Source: Thiobacillus sp. (GTDB lineage: Bacteria; Pseudomonadota; Gammaproteobacteria; Burkholderiales; Thiobacillaceae). From it: a stretch of DNA of 64,000 bases. The translations under genes were made by a program, and so were the position numbers. Location of the stretch: positions 186,001 through 250,000 of the forward strand of contig NZ_JADMKC010000007.1 in NCBI RefSeq assembly GCF_018780105.1, read 5' to 3'. Below the pieces are notes generated by a model. It saw nothing but the letters and a program-made list of their open reading frames with translations. It was not told the DNA's origin and did not search any database. Within the stretch, counting starts at the first letter, position 1. Each line of letters starts with the position of its first letter. Positions 47,269 to 55,585 of this stretch are shown here, piece after piece.

Positions 47269-49524
47269 TCAGGCGTGACCGAGTTTCTGGCGGAACAGGT
47301 TCATCAACTTGCCGAGTGCGGACTCGGTAATGGACTTGCGTTCGACCAGGACAGCCTCGCCGCGCCGCAGTTTGTCGGCCAGGCGGTGCAGGCCGATGGA
47401 GAAGCTGTTCAGGCCATCCTGATCCGAGAACAGATAGGTGTTTTTGACGCCGCTGACCCAGCCCAGACGCGCCCAGCGGATGGTGCCGTCTTCGTAGTGA
47501 AACTCCACCCAGTCGCCTTTATTGAGCGAGCGGGCGCGCAGGCTGAACAGGTCTTCGAACACGGGGGCGGCTGGTTCCGATTCGGCCTCCGTTGTTGCAG
47601 GCACATCGGCAACGGTGTTTTCGGCTTCGAACTGCTCGATGGCCGCGACCTCTTCCACCACTTCTGCCGGCGTCGCCTCCGGTAGCGGCACGGGCTGGGT
47701 GTTGGGCCGCACCGCGTTGGCATGCAGGATGACCAGTGTGGCGTAGAAACGGTCTGCCAGCTTGGCCGGGAAGTTGATTTTGGTCGTGCCTTCGCGCAGG
47801 CGTTTCAACAAGCCCGGCAGAATGCGTACCAGCATCAGGCGGGCATCCATATCCGCTTTGGATTGCACGCTCCAGACCAGTTCGCGCATGGTCTCGACGC
47901 TGCTGCTGAAGTGCGCGCCTTGCTCGCCTTCTTCGATGTAGTCCGTAGTGAGCAGCCGCGACCAGTCGCGCCGCAGGAATTCGCGCACGGCTTCCGGCAC
48001 CGGCTGGTCCTTGAGGGCGCGATTGATGAAATCGTGCACGATGACCGGTGCGAGTTCGGCACGTTCGGCCTGTTTGATCTGGGCGATATCCTGTTGCAGG
48101 CTGACATCGACCGTTTCCTCCAGGGTTTCTTCCAGCGTTGCGCCCATCGCCTCCAGTTCGGCAGCGGCAGAGTCGAACACGGCAATGTCCTGTTCGAAGG
48201 TGTCGAGCACCCGGCTGACGATGTTTGAAATGGCATCAAGGCGGGCATTGCCCGCTTCGTTGTCGGGCAGATGGATCGACAGGGTGGCGATGGCGTCCAG
48301 CATGCGCCGCACCGGATGGTTTTGTTCCGAGAAGAAATTGCGATCCAGCATGGCCGCCTTCAGTACCGGAATCTGCAGCCGTGCGATTTGCGCTTTCAGC
48401 CGGTCGGGGATCGCGGCTTCGTCGAATACCACATCGAAAAGCATGGCGACGGCATCCACCAGCACGGCGTCGAGCGGGCTGGCCGATTGCATGACCGGAC
48501 TTTGCTGCAAGCTGCGCAGCACGTTCTGGATGGAGGCCGCTTCCAGAATCGGCAATTCGAAGCTGCCGCCGTCAGGCAACCTCATGGCGCCGAGCTGCAG
48601 CTGACTGAGCGAGTCGAGCAGGCTGAAGCCGCCCCCGCCCGCGGCACCCGAAAACCCACCGCCACCTGAGGCGCCCGCGCCGGATCCGCCTGCGCCTTTG
48701 CCGCCACCGGCGAGCTGTTCAAACAGGTTGAACATGTCACCGCCAGCCGCTGCTTGAGCGGCGCCAGCAGCTTGAACGGAGGCAGACGAAGGCTGGCTCT
48801 GCGCGCGCGCCTTGGTGCCGGCCTTCAGGTCCGGGAGAACGGCGTGGTTCACCAGGTAACGGTTGATGGCCTGATAAATGCCCGCAAGCTCGGTCGTGAG
48901 CACCAGATTGAACTGATTCATCAGCACGATCTTGATTTCCTGCGACACATTCATCTGGGTGATGCCGTCCAGCAGCGCCTCGCACAGTGCGCGCGGCCCC
49001 AGGGGATTGTCGTTTTCGCCCAGATTCGGGCGTGCCGCCAGATGGGCGATGCGCGCATCCAGGGCAACCAGTTCTTCGGCGCAATTGAAGCGCAGACGCG
49101 AGGTGGCCTTGTCGACGGCCAGGGTGAGCTCAAAATCCTGGTCGCCTACCAGGGAGAGTTCGGAGAGTTCGAGTGTGGCGGGCTTTTCGCGCCCCAGGGT
49201 GAATTTGCTGAACCCCTGGCAATACGCGTCCTTGCATGCGCTCAGCAATTCGTTCGCCTGCTTGTTGAGAATGCCCTGGGCGCCGTAATAGACGTTGCGT
49301 GTATCGAGCAGGGGCGCGCGGTCGGCCATCGCCAGCAGCGTGCCTTCCATGGCTTCCATCTGATGGGTCAGGGTGCGGGTCGCCCCTTCGATCAATTGGT
49401 CGCGGCAGTCGTTCAGCATGGTCAGGGTCTCGGCAGAGACCTGGGCTCCCGACGAGGCGCGGCGTGAACGGTCGAATTGATTGAGATTGACTACGACTGA
49501 GTTTTCAGACATTTCGCGCTCCAT
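47269..49524 (-). CDS. DUF1631 family protein, under a cyclic-di-GMP riboswitch
   Basis: A 751-residue protein of DUF1631, recognised by LEGTLLAMADRAPLLDTRNVYYGAQG and the C-terminal LNKGDWVEFHYEDGTIRWARLGWVSG block. A Gly-rich linker lies at about 270-310. DUF1631 proteins are large, cytosolic and uncharacterised; the C-terminal domain may be PilZ-like, which is inference. The start 49524 has GAGGTG close by. A clear cyclic-di-GMP-I aptamer precedes it, and a shorter paralog (49770-51848) lies upstream. Confidence 0.88.
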   Translation of the reverse strand: MEREMSENSVVVNLNQFDRSRRASSGAQVSAETLTMLNDCRDQLIEGATRTLTHQMEAMEGTLLAMADRAPLLDTRNVYYGAQGILNKQANELLSACKDAYCQGFSKFTLGREKPATLELSELSLVGDQDFELTLAVDKATSRLRFNCAEELVALDARIAHLAARPNLGENDNPLGPRALCEALLDGITQMNVSQEIKIVLMNQFNLVLTTELAGIYQAINRYLVNHAVLPDLKAGTKARAQSQPSSASVQAAGAAQAAAGGDMFNLFEQLAGGGKGAGGSGAGASGGGGFSGAAGGGGFSLLDSLSQLQLGAMRLPDGGSFELPILEAASIQNVLRSLQQSPVMQSASPLDAVLVDAVAMLFDVVFDEAAIPDRLKAQIARLQIPVLKAAMLDRNFFSEQNHPVRRMLDAIATLSIHLPDNEAGNARLDAISNIVSRVLDTFEQDIAVFDSAAAELEAMGATLEETLEETVDVSLQQDIAQIKQAERAELAPVIVHDFINRALKDQPVPEAVREFLRRDWSRLLTTDYIEEGEQGAHFSSSVETMRELVWSVQSKADMDARLMLVRILPGLLKRLREGTTKINFPAKLADRFYATLVILHANAVRPNTQPVPLPEATPAEVVEEVAAIEQFEAENTVADVPATTEAESEPAAPVFEDLFSLRARSLNKGDWVEFHYEDGTIRWARLGWVSGVKNTYLFSDQDGLNSFSIGLHRLADKLRRGEAVLVERKSITESALGKLMNLFRQKLGHA

Positions 49525-49590
49525 GAGTTCACCTCGCTGCATGTGCGATGCGCCAATCAGGGAACGAGGGAAGGCGGTCAAGCCGGAGTG

Positions 49591-49677
49591 CTACCGGCAG
49601 TCCCGCTATCTCGATCTGGGTGATCGAGACCGGAAACTTTGCGTCCCCGTCTCGCGGCGGGTTTGCCCTGTTCGGTG
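49591..49677 (-). promoter_or_regulatory. cyclic-di-GMP-I riboswitch (GEMM-I)
   Basis: Read on the minus strand, the 87-nt aptamer has the hallmark blocks ACAGGGCAAACC, a GNRA-like GCGAGA loop, GGGACGCAAAG, CCGGTCT and TAGCGGGACTGCCGG. This is the order and spacing of the well-studied Vibrio cholerae Vc2 aptamer. ACCG and CGGT close the base stem. Downstream, CCTCG (minus strand, 49565-49569) can pair with the CGAGG that holds the ribosome site (49532-49536), so translational control of the DUF1631 gene is likely. Confidence 0.93.
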
Positions 49678-49723
49678 ATCAGCGCATACGCCTGTGAAAC
49701 AGACGCAACATCGCATAGCTGAT

Positions 49724-49750
49724 CTATCGACGGCTTTCAGGGGAACTTGA
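49724..49750 (-). promoter_or_regulatory. FliA (sigma-28)-like promoter upstream of the riboswitch
   Basis: On the minus strand TCAAGTTC-N11-GTCGATAG matches the FliA consensus TAAAGTTT-N11-GCCGATAA with exact spacing, and the TCAAGTT variant is common in flagellar promoters. Transcription would start near 49717, ahead of the aptamer at 49677. This is a sequence-only prediction. Confidence 0.5.
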
Positions 49751-49769
49751 GGGGCTGCAGGAAAAAAAT

Positions 49770-51848
49770 TTACGCTGCGCTGTCTAGCAAATGCGATTTG
49801 AGACGCAGCATGGCTTTCCGGGTAAGCGATTGCTCCGGAATGCGTGCACGGCCGGCACGTATTTCGGCTGCGAGCTGGGTGCAGTCGAGCGAAAAGCGCT
49901 GTTCTTCGGCGTCGTCGCAAAACAGCAGGTAGCCATGTACCCCTACCCAGGCCACACGCGCCGTTGCCAGGCCTTCGTAGGGGGGCTCGAAATCGACCCA
50001 GTCGCCTTCGAGCAGTTGTTCGGCTTGCAGCAGGGCAGGGTCATCCGGGGCGGGGGGCGCCAGGTGCCGCGCCAGCGATTCGATTTCACCCTGTGAAATG
50101 GGCTGGGGCACGAACGTATCGACTACGCTGGCAGGCTGGCTGACATCCGGGCGAATCCAGCACTCCTGGGCTGTGGTGATGGCGCTGAAAAAATTTTTGA
50201 GCTGCGCGGAATCGGCACCCTGTGCCTGCAGCCCGCTGCGCAGTGCAGAACTGATTGCGGGGATGGAACGCAAGCGGGCTTCCCTTGCTTCTGGCGGCGG
50301 TGCTTGCAGGCTTTGAAACAACTGCAGCAAGGTGGAACAGGCATCGCGCCAGCTCGCCCCCTCGCCGGATTCGGCTACATAGAGCGAAGCCATGTAGGGA
50401 ACCCAGGCGGCTTCCAGCCGCCGCAGAACGGCTTCGGGGGCGGGGAAACGCGCAGTGAGATCGTGCAGGTTTTGCAGTGCCAGCAGGGTGCCCAGTTCCT
50501 GTCTTTCGATGTGTTGCAGATGGGCGACGTCAGACTTCAGCTCGGCTTCTGCACGGGTGTTTTCATCTTCCAGCCAGATGCCGAGTTCGCGCAGCGCCTG
50601 CTCGAATGCTTCAGTTGGGCGCAGCGGAGAGTCTGCGATGTGCCCGCAAGCCATCTCGACCTGTTGCAGGGCATCGGCGTAGGCTGGGTGCGTGTCGGGG
50701 AAGCGTCGTGAAAACTGGCCAAGCAGGTCGATCAGCTGGCGTGCCGGGTGGTGGTCGTCGCTGAAAAAAGCCGGCGATTCAAGGGCGACGCGCAGGGTCG
50801 GGATTTGCAGCTGCGCAATCGCAGCTTTATAGCTTGCCGAAACATCCGGATCGCCCAGGATGAACTCGAACAGACCCGCCAGCGCATCCAGTACCGCAAG
50901 ATCGAGACTTCCCGCATCGGTTTGGCGGGCGCTTTGCTGCAATTGTCGCAACAGTTGGGCGGAGGGCGCGGATGCGATGCTGCCTGGAGCGGGACTTGCC
51001 TGGCTTTGCCAATGGGCAAGGCTGTCGATAAAGCTTGGCAGGATGGCTAGCCGCTCACGGGTGCCGGACGACGGATTGCTTCCGGTGGCCGATGGGTGCG
51101 CGGCAGTCGGTTGGGCGGCCGTGCTTTGCGCCGCAACCGACTGGATGTGCGCCAGAATATCCACGCCGAGGGCTGATTCAGTGCGTCGCGATGTGGGGCC
51201 TGGTAGGGTGCGAATGGTGGTGCTTTCTTCGATTCCCTGTTCTTTCAGAAACTGATCGAGCGCGCTGTATGTGTGCTTCAGCGTATCGCATAGCGGGCTG
51301 ATCGTGCTTTGCATCAGCAGGGTGCCGCTCAGCGGGGTCAAGTCCAGCGTATCGAGGGCGCGCGAGAGCGCGTGGATGACGGGTGGCGGGCCAAACATCC
51401 GGGTATGCTCGGGCTCGCGCTGTGCGGTTTTCATCAGGGACTGCAGGCGGCTGAACAGCAGCAGCAATTCGGGACGCAGGCTCTCCGTTAGCTGGGCGGC
51501 GATTTTGTCTTCTGCCAGCTGTCGCCCCAACACATCGTCATCCACCAGTTGAAGAGGAGCCGACTGGTTGCTGGTTTGCTGTTCAAAAGTTTGAGATTGG
51601 TCGAGTTGCTGGCGAAACTGCTCGGCAAAGGCTGTCGACAGGGTGTCCGGATAGGCATTGATCCAGTCCAGCGAGGTTTGCCCGGCGGCCAGTATTGTTG
51701 GCGTGATCTGGGTGGCAATGGCGCGCAGGAGGGTGTCCTGGATTTCCTCGCGATTGCGCTGGAAAAAGTTTTCCAGCGCAATCGCCATGCGCTGCTCCAC
51801 TTCGTGGAGCAGCGCAACGGCAGAAGTCGGGTCGAGCGAAGCAGACAT
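49770..51848 (-). CDS. DUF1631-related protein, second copy
   Basis: A 692-residue paralog of the following gene, recognised by similar C-terminal LLEGDWVDFEPPYEGLATARVAWVG with YLLFCDDAEEQRFSLD and by a long alpha-helical body. Ser/Pro/Ala-rich linkers occur at about 215-290. It shares the fold but little identity with the DUF1631 gene downstream, so the pair is an old duplication. No riboswitch precedes it; the gap to tRNA-Gly is short. Confidence 0.85.
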   Translation of the reverse strand: MSASLDPTSAVALLHEVEQRMAIALENFFQRNREEIQDTLLRAIATQITPTILAAGQTSLDWINAYPDTLSTAFAEQFRQQLDQSQTFEQQTSNQSAPLQLVDDDVLGRQLAEDKIAAQLTESLRPELLLLFSRLQSLMKTAQREPEHTRMFGPPPVIHALSRALDTLDLTPLSGTLLMQSTISPLCDTLKHTYSALDQFLKEQGIEESTTIRTLPGPTSRRTESALGVDILAHIQSVAAQSTAAQPTAAHPSATGSNPSSGTRERLAILPSFIDSLAHWQSQASPAPGSIASAPSAQLLRQLQQSARQTDAGSLDLAVLDALAGLFEFILGDPDVSASYKAAIAQLQIPTLRVALESPAFFSDDHHPARQLIDLLGQFSRRFPDTHPAYADALQQVEMACGHIADSPLRPTEAFEQALRELGIWLEDENTRAEAELKSDVAHLQHIERQELGTLLALQNLHDLTARFPAPEAVLRRLEAAWVPYMASLYVAESGEGASWRDACSTLLQLFQSLQAPPPEAREARLRSIPAISSALRSGLQAQGADSAQLKNFFSAITTAQECWIRPDVSQPASVVDTFVPQPISQGEIESLARHLAPPAPDDPALLQAEQLLEGDWVDFEPPYEGLATARVAWVGVHGYLLFCDDAEEQRFSLDCTQLAAEIRAGRARIPEQSLTRKAMLRLKSHLLDSAA

Positions 51849-51923
51849 GGCCGTCAGTTAACGGCTGAATCGGGCGGAAAATTGAATGGCGGCAGGCTGG
51901 CAGGGTATTTTGATGCCGGGATT

Positions 51924-51997
51924 TGGAGCGGGCGAAGGGAATCGAACCCTCCTCATGAGCTTGGGAAGCTCAGGTAATGCCACTATACGACGCCCGC
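51924..51997 (-). tRNA. tRNA-Gly (CCC anticodon)
   Basis: The minus strand folds into a cloverleaf with acceptor stem GCGGGCG/CGCCCGC, anticodon stem TGAGC/GCTCA, anticodon loop TTCCCAA (CCC), T-loop GGTTCGATTCC, discriminator T and an encoded CCA. 74 nt including CCA. It reads the GGG glycine codon. Confidence 0.96.
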
Positions 51998-52092
51998 ACG
52001 GCAGGGATGCAGCTTCATGTCCCGTTGGGTGCTTCAGGGTAGAATCCGGCATTCTACTGAAACTCACGTCCCCCGGATAGAAGAAGTGTCCT

Positions 52093-52296
52093 GTGATTGA
52101 ACTTCATATCAATGGCGAGCCCCGCCGCTTTCCTGCACCGCTTACCGTAAGTCAATTGATCGAATCGCTGGATTTGGCGGGCAAACGCATCGCGATCGAA
52201 AAAAATGGCGAGATCGTACCGCGCAGCCAGCATGCCGCCACGTCGCTTGTCAGCGGCGATCGTCTGGAGATCGTCGTCGCCGTCGGCGGCGGCTGA
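52093..52296 (+). CDS. thiS: sulfur carrier protein ThiS
   Basis: A 67-residue ThiS with the beta-grasp start IELHINGEPRRFPAPLTVSQLI and the required C-terminal GG (VAVGGG), which is thiocarboxylated for thiazole formation. It uses a GTG start at 52093. thiG follows after 80 bp. No TPP riboswitch is visible in the gap before it. Confidence 0.96.
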   Translation: MIELHINGEPRRFPAPLTVSQLIESLDLAGKRIAIEKNGEIVPRSQHAATSLVSGDRLEIVVAVGGG

Positions 52297-52376
52297 CGCG
52301 GCCGGGGTGTCAGGGGTGAAACCCCGGCCTGCCCCATCGCGCCTTCGTTTTTACATCTGACGCTTTACTTGAATAT

Positions 52377-53180
52377 ATGAGCCCACTCGTCATTGCCGGA
52401 CAATCCTATTCCTCCCGCCTGCTGGTGGGGACCGGGAAATACCAGGACTTCGAACAGACCCGCCTCGCGGTTGAGGCCTCGGGGGCGGAAATCGTCACTG
52501 TCGCCATCCGCCGCACCAATATCGGCCAGGACGCGGGCCAGCCCAGTCTGCTCGACGCGCTGCCGCCGTCGAAATACACCTATCTGCCGAATACCGCAGG
52601 CTGCTATACGGCAGACGATGCGATTCGAACCTTGCGGCTGGCGCGCGAGCTGCTGGATGGCCACAGTCTGGTCAAGCTCGAAGTGCTGGGCGACCCGGCC
52701 TCGCTGTATCCGAATGTGGCCGAAACGATCAAGGCCGCCGAGGTACTGGTGAAGGACGGCTTCCAGGTGATGGTCTACACCTCGGACGATCCCATTGCCG
52801 CCAAGCAGCTGGAAGACATCGGTTGCGTCGCGGTGATGCCGCTGGCGAGCCTGATCGGCTCCGGCATGGGCATCCTCAATCCGTGGAATCTGCAGATCAT
52901 CATCGACCGTCTGTCGGTGCCGGTGATTGTGGATGCCGGCGTCGGCACTGCCAGCGACGCGACGATTGCGATGGAGCTGGGGTGTGACGCGGTGCTGATG
53001 AATACGGCCATTGCCGGCGCAGGCAATCCGGTGCTGATGGCGTCGGCGATGAAAAAAGCGGTGGAGGCCGGGCGCGAGGCCTTCCTGGCGGGCCGCATGC
53101 CGAAGAAAATCTACCAGGCCAGCCCGAGTTCGCCGACCAGCGGTCTTATTACTGATCAACAAAGCGCAGGCAAAAAGTAA
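52377..53180 (+). CDS. thiG: thiazole synthase ThiG
   Basis: A 267-residue TIM-barrel enzyme forming the thiazole of thiamine from DXP, glycine imine and ThiS thiocarboxylate. Marked by [13 protein letters not shown], the [10 protein letters not shown] block, LIKLEVLGD-like [16 protein letters not shown], and [24 protein letters not shown] 52377. Next to thiS, and followed by trmB, as in many betaproteobacteria. Confidence 0.98.
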   Translation: MSPLVIAGQSYSSRLLVGTGKYQDFEQTRLAVEASGAEIVTVAIRRTNIGQDAGQPSLLDALPPSKYTYLPNTAGCYTADDAIRTLRLARELLDGHSLVKLEVLGDPASLYPNVAETIKAAEVLVKDGFQVMVYTSDDPIAAKQLEDIGCVAVMPLASLIGSGMGILNPWNLQIIIDRLSVPVIVDAGVGTASDATIAMELGCDAVLMNTAIAGAGNPVLMASAMKKAVEAGREAFLAGRMPKKIYQASPSSPTSGLITDQQSAGKK

Positions 53181-53183
53181 GCG

Positions 53184-53870
53184 ATGACTGACGCATCTGG
53201 CGCGCATCCGCGCATCCGCTCCTATGTACTGCGTGCCGGCCGGGTCGGCCCCGGGCAGGCGCGTGCGCTGGCCGAAATCGGACCACAGTGCATGGTGGCG
53301 TTCCAGCCCGGCTTGCTCGATCTTGATGCGGCATTTGGAAGGATTGCTCCACGTATCCTGGAGATCGGCTTTGGCATGGGCGAGGGGCTGGCCGAGATTG
53401 CGGCGGCCCATCCCGAAAACGATTACCTCGGGGTCGAGGTCCATACGCCGGGCGTGGGCGCGCTGCTGAAGCAGGTGGGCGAGCGCGGCCTCACCAATGT
53501 GCGGGTGGTCCAGCACGATGCCGTCGAGGTGCTGACGCGCATGCTTGCCCCGGCCAGCCTCGCGGGCATCCACATTTTCTTCCCCGATCCCTGGCACAAG
53601 AAGCGCCACCACAAGCGCCGCCTGATTCAGGCGCCGCTGGTCGCCTTGCTGGCCAGCCGCATTCGTCCGGGCGGCTACCTCCATCTGGCAACCGACTGGC
53701 AGGACTACGCCGAGCAAATGCTCGCCGTGCTCGCAGCCGAACCGCTGCTGGTGAATACGGTGGCCGACTATGCACCGCGTCCCGCAACGCGCCCGCTCAC
53801 CAAGTTCGAGCAGCGCGGCATCCGCCTCGGGCACGGGGTGTGGGATCTGGTCTTCACGCGAATCGAATAA
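53184..53870 (+). CDS. trmB: tRNA (guanine-N7)-methyltransferase TrmB
   Basis: A 228-residue methyltransferase modifying G46 of tRNA. SAM site [21 protein letters not shown], the [10 protein letters not shown] block, and the signature [16 protein letters not shown] are visible. It begins 3 bp after thiG, so it is likely in the same operon. Confidence 0.97.
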   Translation: MTDASGAHPRIRSYVLRAGRVGPGQARALAEIGPQCMVAFQPGLLDLDAAFGRIAPRILEIGFGMGEGLAEIAAAHPENDYLGVEVHTPGVGALLKQVGERGLTNVRVVQHDAVEVLTRMLAPASLAGIHIFFPDPWHKKRHHKRRLIQAPLVALLASRIRPGGYLHLATDWQDYAEQMLAVLAAEPLLVNTVADYAPRPATRPLTKFEQRGIRLGHGVWDLVFTRIE

Positions 53871-53900
53871 GCCTCATGCCGTGCGGCTATGATGCACGGC

Positions 53901-54536
53901 ATGGATATCGCTGAACTCGCCAAGGCCGCACTCGCCCTATTCGCCATCGTCGACCCGGTCGGCGTCATTCCGCTGTTTCTCGTCGCCACCCAGGGCTACT
54001 CGCAGGCGCAAAGCCGTTCGGCTGCGCGCATTGCGGCGTTGACCGTGCTGGGCGTGCTGACCCTGTTCGCCTTCCTTGGCGAACCCATCCTCGGTTTCTT
54101 CGGCATTCGCCTCGCCGCTTTTTCGGTTGCCGGCGGCTTGCTGCTGCTTCTGCTGGCCTTGTCGATGGTGCAGGCGCACGTCAGTCCGCAACGGCAAACG
54201 CGCGATGAGGCCGTGGAGGCCGAGGCGCGCGATGCGGTCGGCGTGGTCCCGCTGGGCATCCCGTTGCTGGCGGGTCCAGGCGCCATTACCCATGTGATCG
54301 TGGCGGCGGGGGCAACGCATGGAAACTGGGTGCAACAGATGGCCTTGCTGATTCCGGTAGCGCTGGTGGCGTTATCGGTGTGGCTGTCGTTTCGCGCAGC
54401 GCCGGCGATTGCGCGGCGGCTCGGCAAGACCGGGATCCATGTGGTCACGCGGCTGATGGGCTTGATCATCGCGGCCATTTCAATTGAAATGATCGCGACC
54501 GGGCTGGGCACGCTGTTTCCGGGCTTGCTGGCCTGA
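53901..54536 (+). CDS. MarC family integral membrane protein
   Basis: A 211-residue MarC/UPF0056 protein with about six membrane spans and the motifs ALALFAIVDPVGVIPLFL, GEPILGFFGIRLAAFSVAGGLLLL and VPLGIPLLAGPGAITHVI. Despite the name, a role in antibiotic resistance is not established. Start 53901 chosen by family; in-frame ATGs also occur at 53889 and 53892. Confidence 0.94.
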   Translation: MDIAELAKAALALFAIVDPVGVIPLFLVATQGYSQAQSRSAARIAALTVLGVLTLFAFLGEPILGFFGIRLAAFSVAGGLLLLLLALSMVQAHVSPQRQTRDEAVEAEARDAVGVVPLGIPLLAGPGAITHVIVAAGATHGNWVQQMALLIPVALVALSVWLSFRAAPAIARRLGKTGIHVVTRLMGLIIAAISIEMIATGLGTLFPGLLA

Positions 54537-54615
54537 TGCGGTGCATGGTGCCCCTGACAGGTGCACGGTATATCTTCATCGCGCGTCAAACGCGCGTCCT
54601 TTCACGAGTTGGCTG

Positions 54616-54631
54616 TTGGCACGATTGTTGC
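54616..54631 (+). promoter_or_regulatory. sigma-54 promoter for gnd-zwf-pgl
   Basis: TTGGCACG-ATTG-TTGC matches the RpoN consensus TGGCACG-N4-TTGC with exact spacing, 40 bp before the gnd ATG. The upstream GTGCA...TGCAC inverted repeat (54541-54566) could be an activator site. The NtrC-type activator gene at 57848-59227 is near. Confidence 0.75.
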
Positions 54632-54670
54632 GCCATGCAGGTAGCTACCTAGCTTCAACGAGGAGTCAAA

Positions 54671-55585
54671 ATGGAATTTGGAATTATCGGGTTGGGTCGC
54701 ATGGGTGGAAACATGGCGCGGCGTCTGGCGCGCAAGGGCGTCAAGATTGCCATCCACAATCGCAGCCATGAAGTCAGCGAAGCCATCGCCGCCGAGACCG
54801 GGCACCTCGCTTGCGCCAGCTTGCCCGATCTGGTGGCGGCATTGCAGACCCCGCGCATCGTCTGGCTGATGTTGCCGGCAGGCGAGGCCACCGAGTCGGC
54901 ACTGGCGGCACTGACCCCGCTGTTGAGTGCGGGCGATCTGGTGGTTGACGGCGCCAACGCCTATTACAAGGACGATCAGCGCCGTGCCGAGCTGATGGCC
55001 GCAAAGCAGATCGACTATGCCGATGCCGGCGTGTCGGGCGGAGTATGGGGTCTGGAGAACGGCTACTGCATCATGTTCGGCGGCAGCGATGCCGCCGCTG
55101 CCCGGCTCAAGGCCTACATGGAAGCCTTTGCGCCGACCCCCACCACCGGCTGGCTGCACACCGGCCCGGTCGGCTCGGGACACTTCGTGAAGATGGTTCA
55201 CAACGGGATCGAGTACGGCATGATGCAGGCGTTCGCCGAAGGCTTTGCGCTGATGAAAGGCAAGTCGGATTTCGATCTCGACATGAGCGACATCGCCGAG
55301 TTGTGGCGGCACGGCAGTGTGGTGCGCTCCTGGCTGCTGGATCTTTCGGCGGATTTTCTGGCGAAGGACCAGGCGCTCGACAGCATCGAGCCCTATGTGT
55401 CGGATTCGGGCGAAGGCCGCTGGACCGTGCTCGAGTCGGTCGAGCAGGGCGTGCCGACGCCGGTCATGTCGCTGTCCCTGATGATGCGCTTCGCCACGCA
55501 GGGCAAGAACGATTACGCAGCCAAAATGCTCGCCAAAATGCGCCAGGGCTTTGGCGGCCATGCAATCAAGGAAGAGTCCACATGA
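54671..55585 (+). CDS. gnd: 6-phosphogluconate dehydrogenase, short form
   Basis: A 304-residue short decarboxylating 6-phosphogluconate dehydrogenase. Visible are the Rossmann motif IIGLGRMGGNMARRL, the substrate-binding DAGVSGGVWGLENGYCIMFGG, the GSGHFVKMVHNGIEYGMMQA catalytic region with Lys, and the C-terminal MSLSLMMRF. The short form is often NAD-linked. GAGGAG precedes ATG 54671. Its stop overlaps zwf as ATGA. Confidence 0.95.
   Translation: MEFGIIGLGRMGGNMARRLARKGVKIAIHNRSHEVSEAIAAETGHLACASLPDLVAALQTPRIVWLMLPAGEATESALAALTPLLSAGDLVVDGANAYYKDDQRRAELMAAKQIDYADAGVSGGVWGLENGYCIMFGGSDAAAARLKAYMEAFAPTPTTGWLHTGPVGSGHFVKMVHNGIEYGMMQAFAEGFALMKGKSDFDLDMSDIAELWRHGSVVRSWLLDLSADFLAKDQALDSIEPYVSDSGEGRWTVLESVEQGVPTPVMSLSLMMRFATQGKNDYAAKMLAKMRQGFGGHAIKEEST

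Noticed and set aside
51998-52092. TPP riboswitch before thiS
   Set aside because: The short gap lacks the CTGAGA and related thi-box sequences.
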